The notes below the pieces were generated by a model, which saw only the letters and a list, made by a program, of their open reading frames with translations, ran no database searches and was not told the origin of the DNA. From assembly GCA_922989275.2 (NCBI GenBank), contig OV277863.1, positions 46,916,999-46,980,998 of the forward strand: a DNA stretch of 64,000 nt, read 5' to 3'. The translations under genes were made by a program, and so were the position numbers. Position 1 is the stretch's first letter. Every line of letters starts with the position of its first letter. Origin of the DNA: Gari tellinella. Lineage: Eukaryota > Mollusca > Bivalvia > Cardiida > Psammobiidae. Shown here piece by piece: positions 45,637 to 58,090 of this stretch.

Positions 45637-48600
45637 TTGACTACAACTACAATTCACTGCACCCAACTGCATTCAACTACCATTCACTACACCCCAACTG
45701 CACTCACTCAACTACCATTCACTGCACCCAACAGCGCTCAATTACCATCCAAGGCACCCAACAGCACCCAACTTCCATTCACTGCACCCCAACTACTTCC
45801 ACTCAACTACCATTTACTGCCCCACAATGCACTCACGCACCTACCATACACTGCAACAAACATCACTCAACATCCAATCACTGCATCCCCAACTGCACTC
45901 AACTACCATTCACTGCATCCAACTGCACTCAATTACCATCCACTGCACCCAACAGCACTCAACTACCATTCACTGCAACCCAACTGTACTCAACTTCCAT
46001 TCACTGCAGCCCATAATGCCATATCACTCAACTAGTAACCATTCACTGCACCCTAACTGCACTCACTCAACTACCTTTCACTGCACCCTAACTGCACTCA
46101 CTCAACTACCATTCACTGCGCCCAACTGCACTCAATTACCAACCACTGCACCCAACAGCACTCAACTACCATTCACTGCAACCCAACTGCACTCAACTAC
46201 CATTCACTGCACCCTAACTGCACTCACTCAACTACCATTCACTGTACCCAACTGCACTCAACTACCTTTCACTGCACCCAATAGCACTCAACTTCCATTC
46301 ACTGCACCCAACTGCACTCAATTACCATCCACTGCACCCAACAGCACTCAACTACAATTCACTGCAACCTAACTTCACAAAACTACCATTCACTGCAGCC
46401 AATATCACACAACTCGTAACCATTCACTGCACCCTAACTGCACACACTCAACTACCATTCACTGCACCCTAACTGCACTCACTCAACTACCATTCACTGC
46501 ACCCAACTGCACTCAACTACCTTTCACTGCACCCAATAGCACTCAACTACCATTCACTGCAACCCAACTGTACAAAACTACCATTCACTGCAGCCAATAT
46601 CACTCAACTAGTAATCATTCACTGCACCCTAACTGCACACACTCAACTACCATTCACTGCACCCAATAGCACTCAACTACCATTCACTGCACCCTAACTG
46701 GACTCACTCAACTACCATTCACTGCACCCAACTGCACTCAATTACCATCCACTGCACCCAACAGCACTCAACTACCATTCACTGCAACCCAACTGCACAA
46801 AACTACCATTCACTGCAGCCAATATCACTCAACTAGTAACCATTCACTTCACCCTAACTGCACAAACTCAACTACCATTCACTGCACCCAACTGCACTCA
46901 ATTACCAACCACTTCACCCAACAGCACTCAACTACCATTCACTGCAACCCAACTGCACAAAACTACCATTCACTGCAGCCAATAGCATTTAACTAGTAAC
47001 CATTCACTGCACCCTAACTGCAAACACTCAACTACCTTTCACTGCACCCTAACTGCACTCACTCAACTACCATTCACTGCGCCCAACTGCACTCAATTAC
47101 CAACCACTGCACCCAACAGCACTCAACTACCATTCACTGCAACCCAACTGCACTCAACTACCATTCACTGCACCCTAACTGCACTCACTCAACTACCATT
47201 CACTGTACCCAACTGCACTCAACTACCTTTTACTGCACCCAATAGCACTCAACTTCCATTCACTGCACCCAACTGCACTCAATTACCATCCACTGCACCC
47301 AACAGCACTCAACTACAATTCACTTCAACCTAACTTCACAAAACTACCATTCACTGCAGCCAATATCACACAACTCGTAACCATTCACTGCACCCTAACT
47401 GCACACACTCAACTACCATTCACTGCACCCTAACTGCACTCACTCAACTACCATTCACTGCACCCAACTGCACTCAACTACCTTTCACTGCACCCAATAG
47501 CACTCAACTACCATTCACTGCAACCCAACTGTACAAAACTACCATTCACTGCAGCCAATATCACTCAACTAGTAATCATTCACTGCACCCTAACTGCACA
47601 CACTCAACTACCATTCACTGCACCCAATAGCACTCAACTACCATTCACTGCACCCTAACTGGACTCACTCAACTACCATTCACTGCACCCAACTGCACTC
47701 AATTACCATCCACTGCACCCAACAGCACTCAACTACCATTCACTGCAACCCAACTGCACAAAACTACCATTCACTGCAGCCAATATCACTCAACTAGTAA
47801 CCATTCACTTCACCCTAACTGCACAAACTCAACTACCATTCACTGCACCCAACTGCACTCAATTACCAACCACTTCACCCAACAGCACTCAACTACCATT
47901 CACTGCAACCCAACTGCACAAAACTACCATTCACTGCAGCCAATAGCATTTAACAAGTAACCATTCACTGCACCCTAACTGCAAACACTCAACTACCATT
48001 CACTGCATCCAATAGCACTCAACTACCTTTCACTGCATCCAATAGCACTCAACTACCATTCACTGCACCCAAACTGCACTCAGTCAACTACCATTCACTC
48101 TACCCAATAGCACTCAACTACCATTCACTGCACCGAACAGCACTCAACTACCATTCACTGCACCCTAACTGCACACACTCAACTACCATTCACTGCACCC
48201 AACAGCACTCAACTACCATTCACTGCACCCTAACTGCACACACTCAACTACCATTCACTGCACCCCAACTGCACTCACTCAACTACCATTCACTGCACCC
48301 AATAGCACTCAACTACCATTCACTGCACCCATCAGCACTCAACTACCATTCACTGCACCCAATAGCACTCAACAACCATTCACTGCAGCCAACAGCACTC
48401 AACAACCATTCACTTAACCTCAACTGCACTCACTGAACTACCATTCACTGCACTCAATAGCACTAAACTAGTTACTACCATTCACTGCACCCAATAGCAC
48501 TCAACTACCATTCATGTCATCCCAACTGTACTCAACAACCATTCACTGCACTCACTCAACTACCATTCACTGCACCCAATACCACTCAACTACCATTCAC

Positions 48601-48640
48601 TGCACCCAATACCACTCAACTACCATGAAATACCAACTAC
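45637..48640. repeat. 3-kb minisatellite, ~30-bp unit with a 961-bp repeat
   Basis: Units like CAACTACCATTCACTGCACC with variable insertions (TAACTGCACTCACT). Blocks 46060-47020 and 47021-47981 match at an exact 961-bp offset, with only scattered differences. Long open frames across it are artefacts of the repeat. Confidence 0.93.
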
Positions 48641-48699
48641 AATGCAGTGTACGTCCATCAGCATTTACTACAATGCACTGAACTCCAACTGCACTCAAC

Positions 48700-49020
48700 T
48701 ACCATGAATATGACTCCAACAGCAATCAGCTTTCATGCAATGCTTTCAAACAGCATCTACTGTGCACAAAATTCAGTTTATCAGACCTAACAGTTACACT
48801 GACATGCCTTTGATATATGCCTGTGTTTGCATCCACTGAATTATACCATTTTATACATAAGTTGACCCACATGAAAGAAAAGTCTGGGAATCCTGTGTAA
48901 GAACCATCATGCGTGCAGCTAGCCAGTTAACTAGAAGGGAGAATACTGTTGTGGACAATGTTCTCACACCTGCACATTAATCAAAAGTTGGATGACGATG
49001 AAAATGATGATGATGATAAA
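48700..49020. other. No gene seen
   Basis: Unique-looking DNA ending in a GATGAT-rich microsatellite (about 48989-49018). Confidence 0.4.
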
Positions 49021-49023
49021 GTA

Positions 49024-49179
49024 GTTTTCCTATATTCTAGCAGCAGGTAGCTTAAAGCAGGCTGAAAGTGAAGCACAATGTGCCTCAAGGTTTTAAGGTG
49101 CATTCTACTTTACGTTCAATCTGCTTTAAATAGTCAAGTTTCTTCAGAACTAGGAACAGACTATGGGATAAAGGGTTTA
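49024..49179. mobile_element. Type I foldback element, left end lost
   Basis: AAGCAGGCTGAAAGTGAAGC with imperfect inverse, ending ACTATGGGATAAAGGGTTTA. Confidence 0.6.
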
Positions 49180-49560
49180 CTTATTTCAGCCATTTCCATA
49201 TAAACACACTATAGTATACACTAAATATATATTTTGCCAAAAATGCACTATTTCATATTAAGGAGCAAAAAAATTTGCCGCAAGGCAGAGCCCTCCCGCA
49301 CCCTCCCCCTAGGCCCCAAAATCAACATGCCTTCAGAAAATCCTGGGAAAATCCCTGGGTTAAGACTATAGTCATAAAGATTGTCTCTCTGACACTTTTC
49401 TTGCAAGTAGGCAAAACCAACGGTACCAGAGTGAGACACATGTTCTTTGTCCAAAATTTGGACAGAGATTTGGGATGTTATGGAGTACATTGATACAAAG
49501 ATCATGGGTCTTGCAGCTGTGGACACAATGTACTAAGTAAGAGTTTTTGAATTTGAAATA

Positions 49561-49761
49561 CAGTAAAATTCTTCTGTTATGACCACTTATTGTATAAATT
49601 ACTAGGTGTTTAAGGCAGGTGGTAGCTTAAAGCAAGGTGATTGTAAAACAGAAAGATCCTTAGAAGCTTTATGTTTTACTTTCACCTTGCTTTAAGAGGT
49701 CACCTGTATTCATACAATCAATTAGCCTCCTTTTTAGTGGTCGTAATAGAGGGGTTTACTG
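49561..49761. mobile_element. TA-type foldback element (type III)
   Basis: CAGTAAAATTCTTCTGTTAT left, GTAATAGAGGGGTTTACTG right, TA outside; core AAGCAAGGTGATTGTAAAAC. Confidence 0.7.
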
Positions 49762-50108
49762 TACCTGTAATCAAATTATCTGAAGAATCAATGAGACCTA
49801 AATCATGACACTGTGATGTTAAAACTGTCTGGCATTTCTGTACTCCATCAATTATCATCTCAGCTGACTAGTTATTAAAATGTTATAAACAGTAATAAAG
49901 CAAAATTAACAGCCTGAATTATTATGAAATTTTCCACTGCTTCATAATTTCTTTTAAACATGTGAGCAGGAGAGGTGTATATCCATCATTTGCAAACATT
50001 GTAGACCCAGTTCCTAATAGAGCCAACTTGGGTCCGCACTGCTTGCCACAGTTATAGTTATGTTTTGGATAAACCCCTAGAAAGTAAATGTAAACTTGTC
50101 TTTATTTG

Positions 50109-50415
50109 AACAAGAGCCTTATACTGCCCTAAATGGCTCACCTGGAATATGACTGATGTAAACGTAAAATATCTTGGAAAGCTGAGAAATTATGACAATA
50201 CGATTGTGCATTAACAGAGAACATTTTAATAAAATTGAGACCCACAGAGCAGGCAAATTTGATGCAAGGAGCAAACTTTTAACAATCTTGGTGAAGGTCC
50301 ACCAGATGATGCTACAAACCTAACATCACAAATCTAAGCCGTTCAGTTTTAAATTTAAAGAAGAAGATTTGTGACCCTAGTCCATGCCAATTTTGACTCA
50401 AGGGGTATAATTTGA
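50109..50415 (+). mobile_element. Pearl-like element, 5' part only
   Basis: AACAAGAGCCTTATACTGCC then GGCTCACCTGG, body text as in 43764-44564; breaks off after AGGGGTATAATTTGAACAAT. Confidence 0.55.
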
Positions 50416-51187
50416 ACAATCTCAGCTTTCAACGGACACCTGTGGATTTGAGGTCAGAAATTTATTTCAAAATGATATTTAGCAATAATTGTGTTATTTT
50501 AACTAGTATCGGGTCCTTGATTCTTGTCAATTCCCTCCTTTCTTGTCAATTCGACCCCTATTGCAAAGCGTTTCTACACACAATCTGGAAGACGTTTAGT
50601 TCATGAATTTGCTGGATTTGGGTCCCTTCGTCATCTTTACAGGTAGGTTCATAAATTTATTTCCAAAAATGAACAAAACTGGACCTCCAAATTTTTAAAT
50701 ACAATGATTTTTTCTGAATGGAAACCTTCCATTGTACCTGTCCAAGGCAACTCTCTACTGATAAAGTTGCAAAATAGTTAGTTTTTAAACGAAACCATTC
50801 ACAATTATCACCCAAATTTTCAATTGCATGTAGTGGACTGCCTCAATACATTCCGGTTCTAGCATAAGAGGAAGAAGGAGAAGAAAAAGAAGAAGAAATG
50901 GCAAAGGGTTTGGTCCAGAAAGCCTGGTAATGCAGTAGACAGCACAGGGAATCGGCTCATAGTCAAAGTGCCCTATATATAGATATAATAAATGTTATAT
51001 TATCTATTTTTAGGGGACTATGACTATGAGCCAATTCCCTTTGGTAGGCAATACTACTACTAGACCCTATCAGAACACCGAATTATACGTACAATACACT
51101 GAATCCCAACCTCACACTATATCACCAAATTCTGTCTGCCCAAATGAGACTTAGCAAGACTTGATAAGATCATGTCTATCTTGGTTG

Positions 51188-51770
51188 GGGACATTCCTAT
51201 CATTTCACAGAAGTATTATTTATAAAACTGTGATCAATTCTTCGATACATACACATTACCAGTTGACAGTGCGATACAGAGTGATGTATTTAGATCGAGA
51301 CGTTTTTGGCGGAAATAGCCGATCTGACCAGCGCCTTGGCGGGAGTCTGATTGGTTGTTTCCGCCAAAAACGTCGAGAGCTAAATGCAACACTCTGTTGT
51401 GCACTGCCAACTGGTGATGTGTTTATTATATGCCTTGAATACAAACAAGAAACAGCTAAATAGTCGTTAAAATCATTTTATATCCAAAATTTATTATTTA
51501 TTTGAAGCAGAACAAGATTTTTAGTATGCCACAAAGAATAACGCGCCACTCGTACATGTACGTAAATGACGTCACGTCGTCAGAGTAAAATACAAAGTGG
51601 CTGATACAAGGTGGCTGATACAGACTCTTGTATTTTACTCTGCAAATACACGTGGAAACGCTCGATATCACTCGAAGGCATATAATAAAGACATTTATCA
51701 TATTGCCTACCGATTATAAACCCGTGATTGATCACTGGTTTATACTTCCGTGAAATGATAGGAATGTCCC
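51188..51770. mobile_element. 583-bp inverted-repeat element with nested hairpins
   Basis: Ends GGGACATTCCTATCATTTCA and the inverse match over about 45 bp with few changes. Inside, ACGTTTTTGGCGGAAA pairs with TTTCCGCCAAAAACGT, and AGAGTAAAATACAA pairs with TTGTATTTTACTCT. No coding frame. Superfamily unknown. Confidence 0.7.
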
Positions 51771-51820
51771 TTGGCCTAACTCGTTTAAATCCACTTAAAT
51801 GTCAATAAACATACTCGAGT

Positions 51821-52010
51821 CGGCTGCGTGGCTTAGTGGTAGAGCGTCCGCTTGCAGTGTCAGAGGTTGTGGGTTCAATCACCGGTTGATAGTCACAAGG
51901 CCGACCCTACCTAAGGCCGACCTTAATTTGTATAGAAGACCTATAGTCACAAGGCCGACCTTATCTTTATATAGCAATTTAGGTTTCACGCCTATTTTAC
52001 AGGTATGTTA
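51821..52010 (+). repeat. tRNA-derived SINE, copy 1
   Basis: The head 51821-51890 has A box GTGGCTTAGTGGTAGAGCG and B box GGTTCAATC, closest in style to tRNA-Cys, but no acceptor stem. The body has CAAGGCCGACC twice. Confidence 0.68.
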
Positions 52011-52129
52011 TGCGCGTGGTGACAATTATCGATAAACGCATAATTATTGTTCATACCCAGATCATAATCGCTTTATATTTGATGCAAATGAGTGTCATTC
52101 CAGAGTTTCATTACCGTATTTATGGGTAA

Positions 52130-52640
52130 TTCACTTACTTACCATGGCAAGGGTCGGCATTAAGCCGCTGCCACATTTCAACGCTTATAAATACAAATTA
52201 ATACATTATCAGTATGGCATGTGGCGCTAGAGAAATTAACTTTCCCTTTTGATCTAACTAACCCAGCTTATATCAGTATTAGATCAGGATCTTCAATATA
52301 TATTGAATATACACATAATCAACTTTTTATCATAATTTCTAAATGATAAGGCACTGGACAGTTATTTAACATTGTATGGACGATGGCACGTGGCGTTAGA
52401 GATAATCCAATTTCTGATTTGATCTAAGATTTCTGACTATAAATGCACTCGTGTTAATAAAAGTTTTTAATCAGGGTTTACACCTTTTATACACATGATA
52501 ATTTTTGGAAATGATGATGGGAAGGGATTTTTAATAGAGGTTATTGCTTAATGTATAGACGAGTCGCGCGTATGGCACGTGGCGATAGAGATACTCCAAT
52601 TTCAGATTTAATACAATTACAAAGGTGTCGGCATAAGGCA
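52130..52640. repeat. Old tandem repeat, ~170-187 bp
   Basis: ATGGCACGTGGCG(A/C/T)TAGAGA recurs at about 52215, 52383 and 52570, followed by a similar AATTTCTGATTTGATC tract; strongly diverged. Confidence 0.55.
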
Positions 52641-52978
52641 TAATTACAGTACTCAGATATAAATATGTATTTTAAGAAAAGAATCCGTTGACCGACGGTA
52701 AAACAGTTTTGTAATTAGTTTGTACATGTATATGTGTATATATTAATTAATTGTAATCTTTTCATGTACATGTACAAGATAAACAAATTGTTTCTTGCTT
52801 CATAAAATTTAAATTATATTTGTATTTATCTAAGCATAAATATATATCTTTTAAGTATCCTTTAAGCACTACTACTACTACTGCTACTTATAATAATAAT
52901 AATAATAATAAACGAGAAACGGCCAATGTCGGTATGGTCGGATTGTCTGCAGTTTTGCTTTGTATATATATATAACAT

Positions 52979-53285
52979 AGTTACCCATGGCATGTGATGA
53001 TGACCTCACTACAACTGTACATGTCAAATTTGGTTGCTGTAGGACTTAAACTTTGACTAAAACTGACACTAACAAAAAGGTAAACCAAGACGCAAACGAA
53101 AAGGTTAACCAAGAATTCTCTAAGTCATTGGACCGTGAAATCTAGGTCACAGTGACCTAGTTACCCATGGCATGTGATGATGACCTCACTACAACTGTAC
53201 ATGCCAAATTTGGTTGCTGTAGGACTTAAGCTTTGGCTAAAACTGACACTAACAAAAAGGTCAACCAAAGTGAGGACGGACGGCT
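52979..53285. repeat. 180-bp tandem duplication
   Basis: TTACCCATGGCATGTGATGA starts at 52981 and 53161, nearly identical through CACTAACAAAAAGG; ends near GAGGACGGACGG, a pearl-like microsatellite. Confidence 0.75.
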
Positions 53286-53442
53286 TTCTCCAATCTATAG
53301 ACCGCATTTTCAATCCGGCCAAAAAGAAATATTACTAACAACACTACTAACTGGATATTTGAAAAAGGGTACCTGTTAAACAGAACAGAACATATCTTTT
53401 ATTACATATCTGGTTAAACATACACTGGTCCTATGTACAATG

Positions 53443-53510
53443 TAAGCAGTGAAGATCCAAATCACAGGACTCCTTATTGGGTCCCCTGATCAGGGTCTGC
53501 ACCGTTTGTC
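53443..53510. repeat. Foldback core, type V
   Basis: GCAGTGAAGATCCAAATCAC with imperfect inverse. Confidence 0.5.
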
Positions 53511-54012
53511 ATTTTACAATGTTTAAGAAAATTAAAATCTTTCTGTAACTGTTACGACATATTAACCTATTACCTGCTTCAAATGTCGGGAAATAAACAA
53601 ACTATATTGATAGTAATAGGGAGATTTTGCCCAGGGTATAGAATAGATAGAACATATATTTTATATATTACAACTTTAATTATGGAACAATCCTCCTCAC
53701 TTTCTAGGCAATCGCAAATATAACCAAGATCACCTAATCGTTCGACAATTACACATAATCGTGACATTATATTGATGCAATATACATTGCAGATAAAAAC
53801 ATGCAAATAGTAACGACGTTTCAAAAACCATTAGCCATGGGAACTAAAAATGTCAACCAGTGACCAACAGTGCAGACCGTGAACACATTCAAGATTCAAA
53901 GTGTCTTTATTCAGTAATGTAAACACACAGTGTTGTTTCATCAACATAATCATAATTATTATACAATCACAGACATATGCCAAGAGCATCATTACAATCT
54001 CTATTTATAATA

Positions 54013-54555
54013 AGGCCTAAAAAAAAGATGTGTGTTTCCGGTTTCCAAACCGACCCTATTTTTTACCCCCGACCCTAAAGTTTTTAAAGAAAAATTTAAA
54101 AAAAAGATTTATTTTTTTTATTTTTAGGGAAAAGTTTTTTTGGTGAGGGAAAAAGATACTGGAGGGGAAAGGGCCATTATTCGGCACCCGTTACAGAAGG
54201 AAAAAAGGCTTGTGTTAAAAGCAAACACACCACATTTTTTATTAAAATATAATACCTGTATTTATTTGATGCAATGGTTTTCAGATTGAAACAAGAACTA
54301 TTTCACATAATTATATTATGAAATACCTTACAATTTAAACTTGCAAATCAAGATAAATCATTTCAGACACTTTCAATGTTGAATACAACAAGAGCCGGGT
54401 CATTATTTGTCATATAAACCAATCCTTTGATTGTAAAAAAAAATTGCATATATGCCCTATATAAAAACTTTTTAAAAAATAAGAACTTTTTCCTACCGAC
54501 CTACCCTAAAATTTTGAGAGGGTGAAACCAGAAACACACATTTTTTTTTAGGCCT
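54013..54555. mobile_element. 543-bp MITE with AGGCCTAAAAAAA ends
   Basis: AGGCCTAAAAAAAAGATGTG...GGTTTCC on the left and inverse (GAAACCAGAAACACACAT... AGGCCT) on the right. ACCGACCCTA-type motifs near both ends; no frame. Confidence 0.7.
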
Positions 54556-55315
54556 AAAAATGTACAAATAAGGCTGTAATCAATCAGAGGACTCTATTAG
54601 AAAATATTTCAAATTAAAATTGTTCATTTTATTCTTCATCGAATGATCGATTTCTAATAGTTCCTCTTATTTTTATGACCTTCAGCATAAAATCATAAAA
54701 TATCGGTAACAGTTGCCAGGGACAAATCAAATCAGGATTAAGTAAGTAAGTAAGGTGGTTGAAATTGTTCTTGAACAGCTCGGCCATGTGATCTGAATCT
54801 GTACTATTTCCTGAAGCATCTTTTCTCAATTTGAACAACTCTAATTATCTGCTATGTAAAATGCACACTCTGAAAATAGAATGAAATAAAAACATGCATT
54901 TATATTTTCTTTTATATTTAGCTTCTTATGAGTGAGTAATTAATAACTCGGCATATCATAGTTATACTGTCAGTCACATTTTTCTATGGGCTGTTGAGAA
55001 TAACAATTTTCTTTTTATCAAAAATGTTGGATCTTGATCTGGATCGAAACTATTAAAACTGCAGGCTAATTGCCATCACGCCCTAATGGAGGCTAACATT
55101 GATAAAAACATAAATGTTTAAGAATTATTTATAAACATTTACATACCTTTTTTATATATAGGCCTATAACTTCCTTTTTAAATGAAAAATATTATGGTGA
55201 TCATGATCTGGATCTGAACTATTATTTGGGTCTTTGCAACAATTTGCCGGCTCGTGTCGGTTATATATACAATCTACCATCAAATACATGCCGGTAAAAG
55301 AGGTGTGAAAACCTA

Positions 55316-55445
55316 ATTGCTATATAAACATAAGGTCGGCCTTGTGACTATAGGTCTACTATACAAATTAAGGTCAGCCTTAGGTAGGGTCGGCCTTGTG
55401 ACTGTAAATCCAATCACCGGCCGGGTCAAACCAAAGACTTAAAAA
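55316..55445 (-). repeat. tRNA-derived SINE, copy 2 (body)
   Basis: Inverted match to 51880-52000: AAGGTCGGCCTTGTGACTAT twice, then CAATCACCGG; the tRNA head is decayed. Confidence 0.62.
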
Positions 55446-55534
55446 TTGGTAGTAATGGCTTCGATCCCTCCTTGGTGCTAAGGATTTCGGGTTAGCATTA
55501 CGACTAGTTTGTCGGGATAAAGTGACCAGCCAGG

Positions 55535-55620
55535 TACAGTCCCATTGGTGCACCTAAAAAGTGCCCCTGCTCGTATTACTCGAAAGGAGTGTGCAGCAGT
55601 ATATGGAGAAAGAGAAACAA
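55535..55620. repeat. Dispersed repeat, copy 1
   Basis: AAAGTGACCAGCCAGGTACA through GCCCCTGCTCGTATTACTCG; second copy at 56246-56345. Confidence 0.65.
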
Positions 55621-55670
55621 CGAGTCAGTAAACCCCCCCTCCCCTCCCCCCCCCCCCCCCCACCAAGAAA

Positions 55671-55757
55671 ATGGCGGACAACGCGATAAAACGTGAAGAT
55701 GTTGTCACGTTTGTCACGTCGCCAGAGCTCAGGCGCTCGTCTATTCAAATTCGTTGA
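55671..55757 (+). CDS. Possible first exon or tiny ORF
   Basis: AAGAAAATGGCGGAC is a good animal start context. The frame runs MADNAIKREDVVTFVTSPEL and eight more residues to TGA at 55755-55757. The stretch to about 56030 has more CpG than its surroundings, as promoters may. No strong GT donor lies before the stop (ATTC|GTTGAG is weak; the better GTATGT at about 55773 is after it). It follows a C-rich tract. Treat as a hint only. Confidence 0.22.
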   Translation: MADNAIKREDVVTFVTSPELRRSSIQIR

Positions 55758-56245
55758 GTTGCGATTCCGTGTTGTATGTGATCAGAACTTGCTAGTAAAA
55801 ATAAAACATTCAAACACTCATTGGAATCTCAAACTCACGAGTCACGGTGTTCTTGCCACACATTTTTTATGTTTTTTGAGGAAACGGACATCTTTTCGAT
55901 TCATCTGTTTCATAAACCGACATTTCGACTTTCCAGTTCCATGGATAGAAAGGACGTTGAAAGTTGTTTACGTTGTTGCCGTCTAATCGTCGGCCATTAA
56001 ACCGGAAGCTTTAAAGCGCCGCTAGCATTCCTTGCCAAGGGAAATAACTCTCAGCAGATTTGCCAATCAAAGCACTAGAGATACTTACCGCTGAGTAGTT
56101 ACCGATAGCTCTAGTTCATTAGTTTACTTAAAAAAAATTTATTTCCAAGTAATTTACAAACAAGCATTCTTTACTCAACATAAACATAAAAAAAAGAAAA
56201 GGGGTTAAGTCACAACTAACAACATTGATTTTAAATATTTACCAG

Positions 56246-56345
56246 GATAAAGTGACCGATCGGGTACAGTCCCAAAGGTGCACCTAAAATGCCCCTGCTC
56301 GTAATACCCGAAATGGGTGTGTGGCAGTATATATAGAAAGAAAGA
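56246..56345. repeat. Dispersed repeat, copy 2
   Basis: AAAGTGACCGATCGGGTACA through GCCCCTGCTCGTAATACCCG; same orientation as copy 1. Confidence 0.65.
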
Positions 56346-56399
56346 ATACCAAATTAGAGACAAGGATGGGCAACATATACGGTCCATGGAAAAACCCAT

Positions 56400-57250
56400 A
56401 CGACTGACACACTACTGGTATTCTACCGAGATCCTGCCCATACATATCCATGGATACGAGTTGAATCTATACCGTAGGGCCATTTTATGGGCATTATTCT
56501 ATCATACATGTTGAATATGATCTTATGAAAATATTCCATAAAAAAATTGATTAAATCCCATTATTAATCCTACAATATCGATATTTCCAAATACGTATGA
56601 ATATACCATGTATATGAGTATATGACCATATGAATCAGGGCCAAAATGCGAGTTGAATCTACACTGTAAATATCTTCAGGGACGTAGATTATATATACGT
56701 TCCTGATATCTTTTATATGGAAAATATTCTATCGGAAACAATAAATATGATAGTTAGGGATCTACATATTTTGTTTAATTTAAATTTCATTTTATCCTAT
56801 AATAATCCTATGATTATAGATGTGAACCGAGCCCATACAAGTTAAATCTTTACTAAAGGGCCACTTTTGTGAATTAAATTCTATTAATTACAATATTGAA
56901 GATGAAAATTAGACAAATATTTTTTATATAAATCCCGTTTTATTGACAATTTTGTATAATAAAACAATATTTAAAATGGAGTTATGCACAGAACCCTGAA
57001 ATGTCCCAGAAACTAGTTGTAGGCCATGTTACCATTAAATGTACACAAAATTCGTAAGGTATGGAAAACACAAAAAAATCACAATTGAATAGAAAAGATT
57101 TTATTATATTTTCTTAAACTAACTGTTGACAATAAAAACGACAATAAACGCAATACTTACTTTAATTCATAATAGCATCATTTTGGTGTATATGCAGATC
57201 AGATTTTTACTATAAGGATATATACTATTCAATTAATAATGTGAGCCACA
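56400..57250. other. No gene seen
   Basis: AT-rich; GAGTTGAATCTA(T/C)AC(C/T)GTA occurs at about 56458 and 56650, a weak hint of an old duplication. Confidence 0.4.
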
Positions 57251-57251
57251 G

Positions 57252-57349
57252 TCCTTCTGATGGTTTTTTTGTGGATGATGCAAAATATCACTAGAATTTA
57301 TCCTTCTGATGTTTTTTTTTTGGATGATGCAAAATATCACTAGAATTTA
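57252..57349. repeat. 49-bp direct duplication
   Basis: Two adjacent copies of TCCTTCTGATG...ACTAGAATTTA, differing in the T-run. Confidence 0.85.
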
Positions 57350-58090
57350 TATCTGTTTGAAATGATATACATGTATGTTTGTATTTTACGGGTGCAGGTA
57401 TTTGTGTATGAGGGAATACACATATCCGCTTACGTATATGTACACATTGGTTTGTATTTGGCCGTATATGTGTGTCCATGCAAATGGAAGAATATATAGA
57501 AATGTTTGTGTGTATATGTATGGCGAGTAATATATGTTATATTGTTTCACTGTTTACCAAACATGTTATATTATGAAGTTTGTATGAAAGCTAAACGAAT
57601 GTTTGAAAACAGATAAGTAGTAGTTAACTCTCAGAAGAAAAAGAAGAAGAAGAAGAAAAAGAAGAAAATAGTTTAAGGATAGGCAAAAATTGTTAATTCC
57701 CTCTTTAAAGTGGACCTAAAACAAAAGTGAGTTATAAATAATTTAACGAAGAAATCTTTTCCCCAACTTTTTTCATTTTTACTATTTCCGTGTTTTTGAT
57801 CTTTTCAAACCTAATCTGAGCAAAAATAGAAACGTCCCACCCTATTACAGGGAAATTTTCTTGAAAGTTATAAGGTTGATGGTAGTAAAACCTATACAGA
57901 AAATGAAGCTTATTCATTTTTGAATCCATATCAGTTAACCTCATTTTGCCGAGAGAAAAACTTTTCGAGTGATGTAGAGAAGAAGTTGGTAGGGGTCAAA
58001 ATAAAAAATCTGAATAAATGTTTATTTTTCAAAAAATGTTTAGTTGATTACTGAATTCTCATAAAAAGTCCCCAGTTGTATTTAGTAATA

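Noticed and set aside
45637..46372. Plus-strand open frames of 132 and 181 residues (TTIHCTQLHS-type repeats)
   Set aside because: They arise from the ~30-bp minisatellite happening to lack stops; composition is that of the repeat and there is no splice or start context.
48900..49020. Possible upstream exon of the minus-strand gene
   Set aside because: AG/GT pairs exist but every frame on the minus strand soon stops, and the phase needed to join exon 1 is not met.
49248..49526. 92-residue minus-strand frame with GPRGRVREGSA
   Set aside because: No splice sites that fit the gene's phase, no family likeness, and the sequence resembles a dispersed repeat.
50905..51055. Plus-strand mini-gene: ATGGCAAAGGG... 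then an AG-preceded DYDYEPIPFG-like frame to TAG
   Set aside because: GGGAATCGGCTCATAGTCA (50947-50965) and TGACTATGAGCCAATTCCC (51021-51039) are inverted repeats, so this is better explained as a small foldback element.
51821..51890. Functional tRNA-Cys gene
   Set aside because: A and B boxes are present but the acceptor stem does not pair and a SINE body follows.
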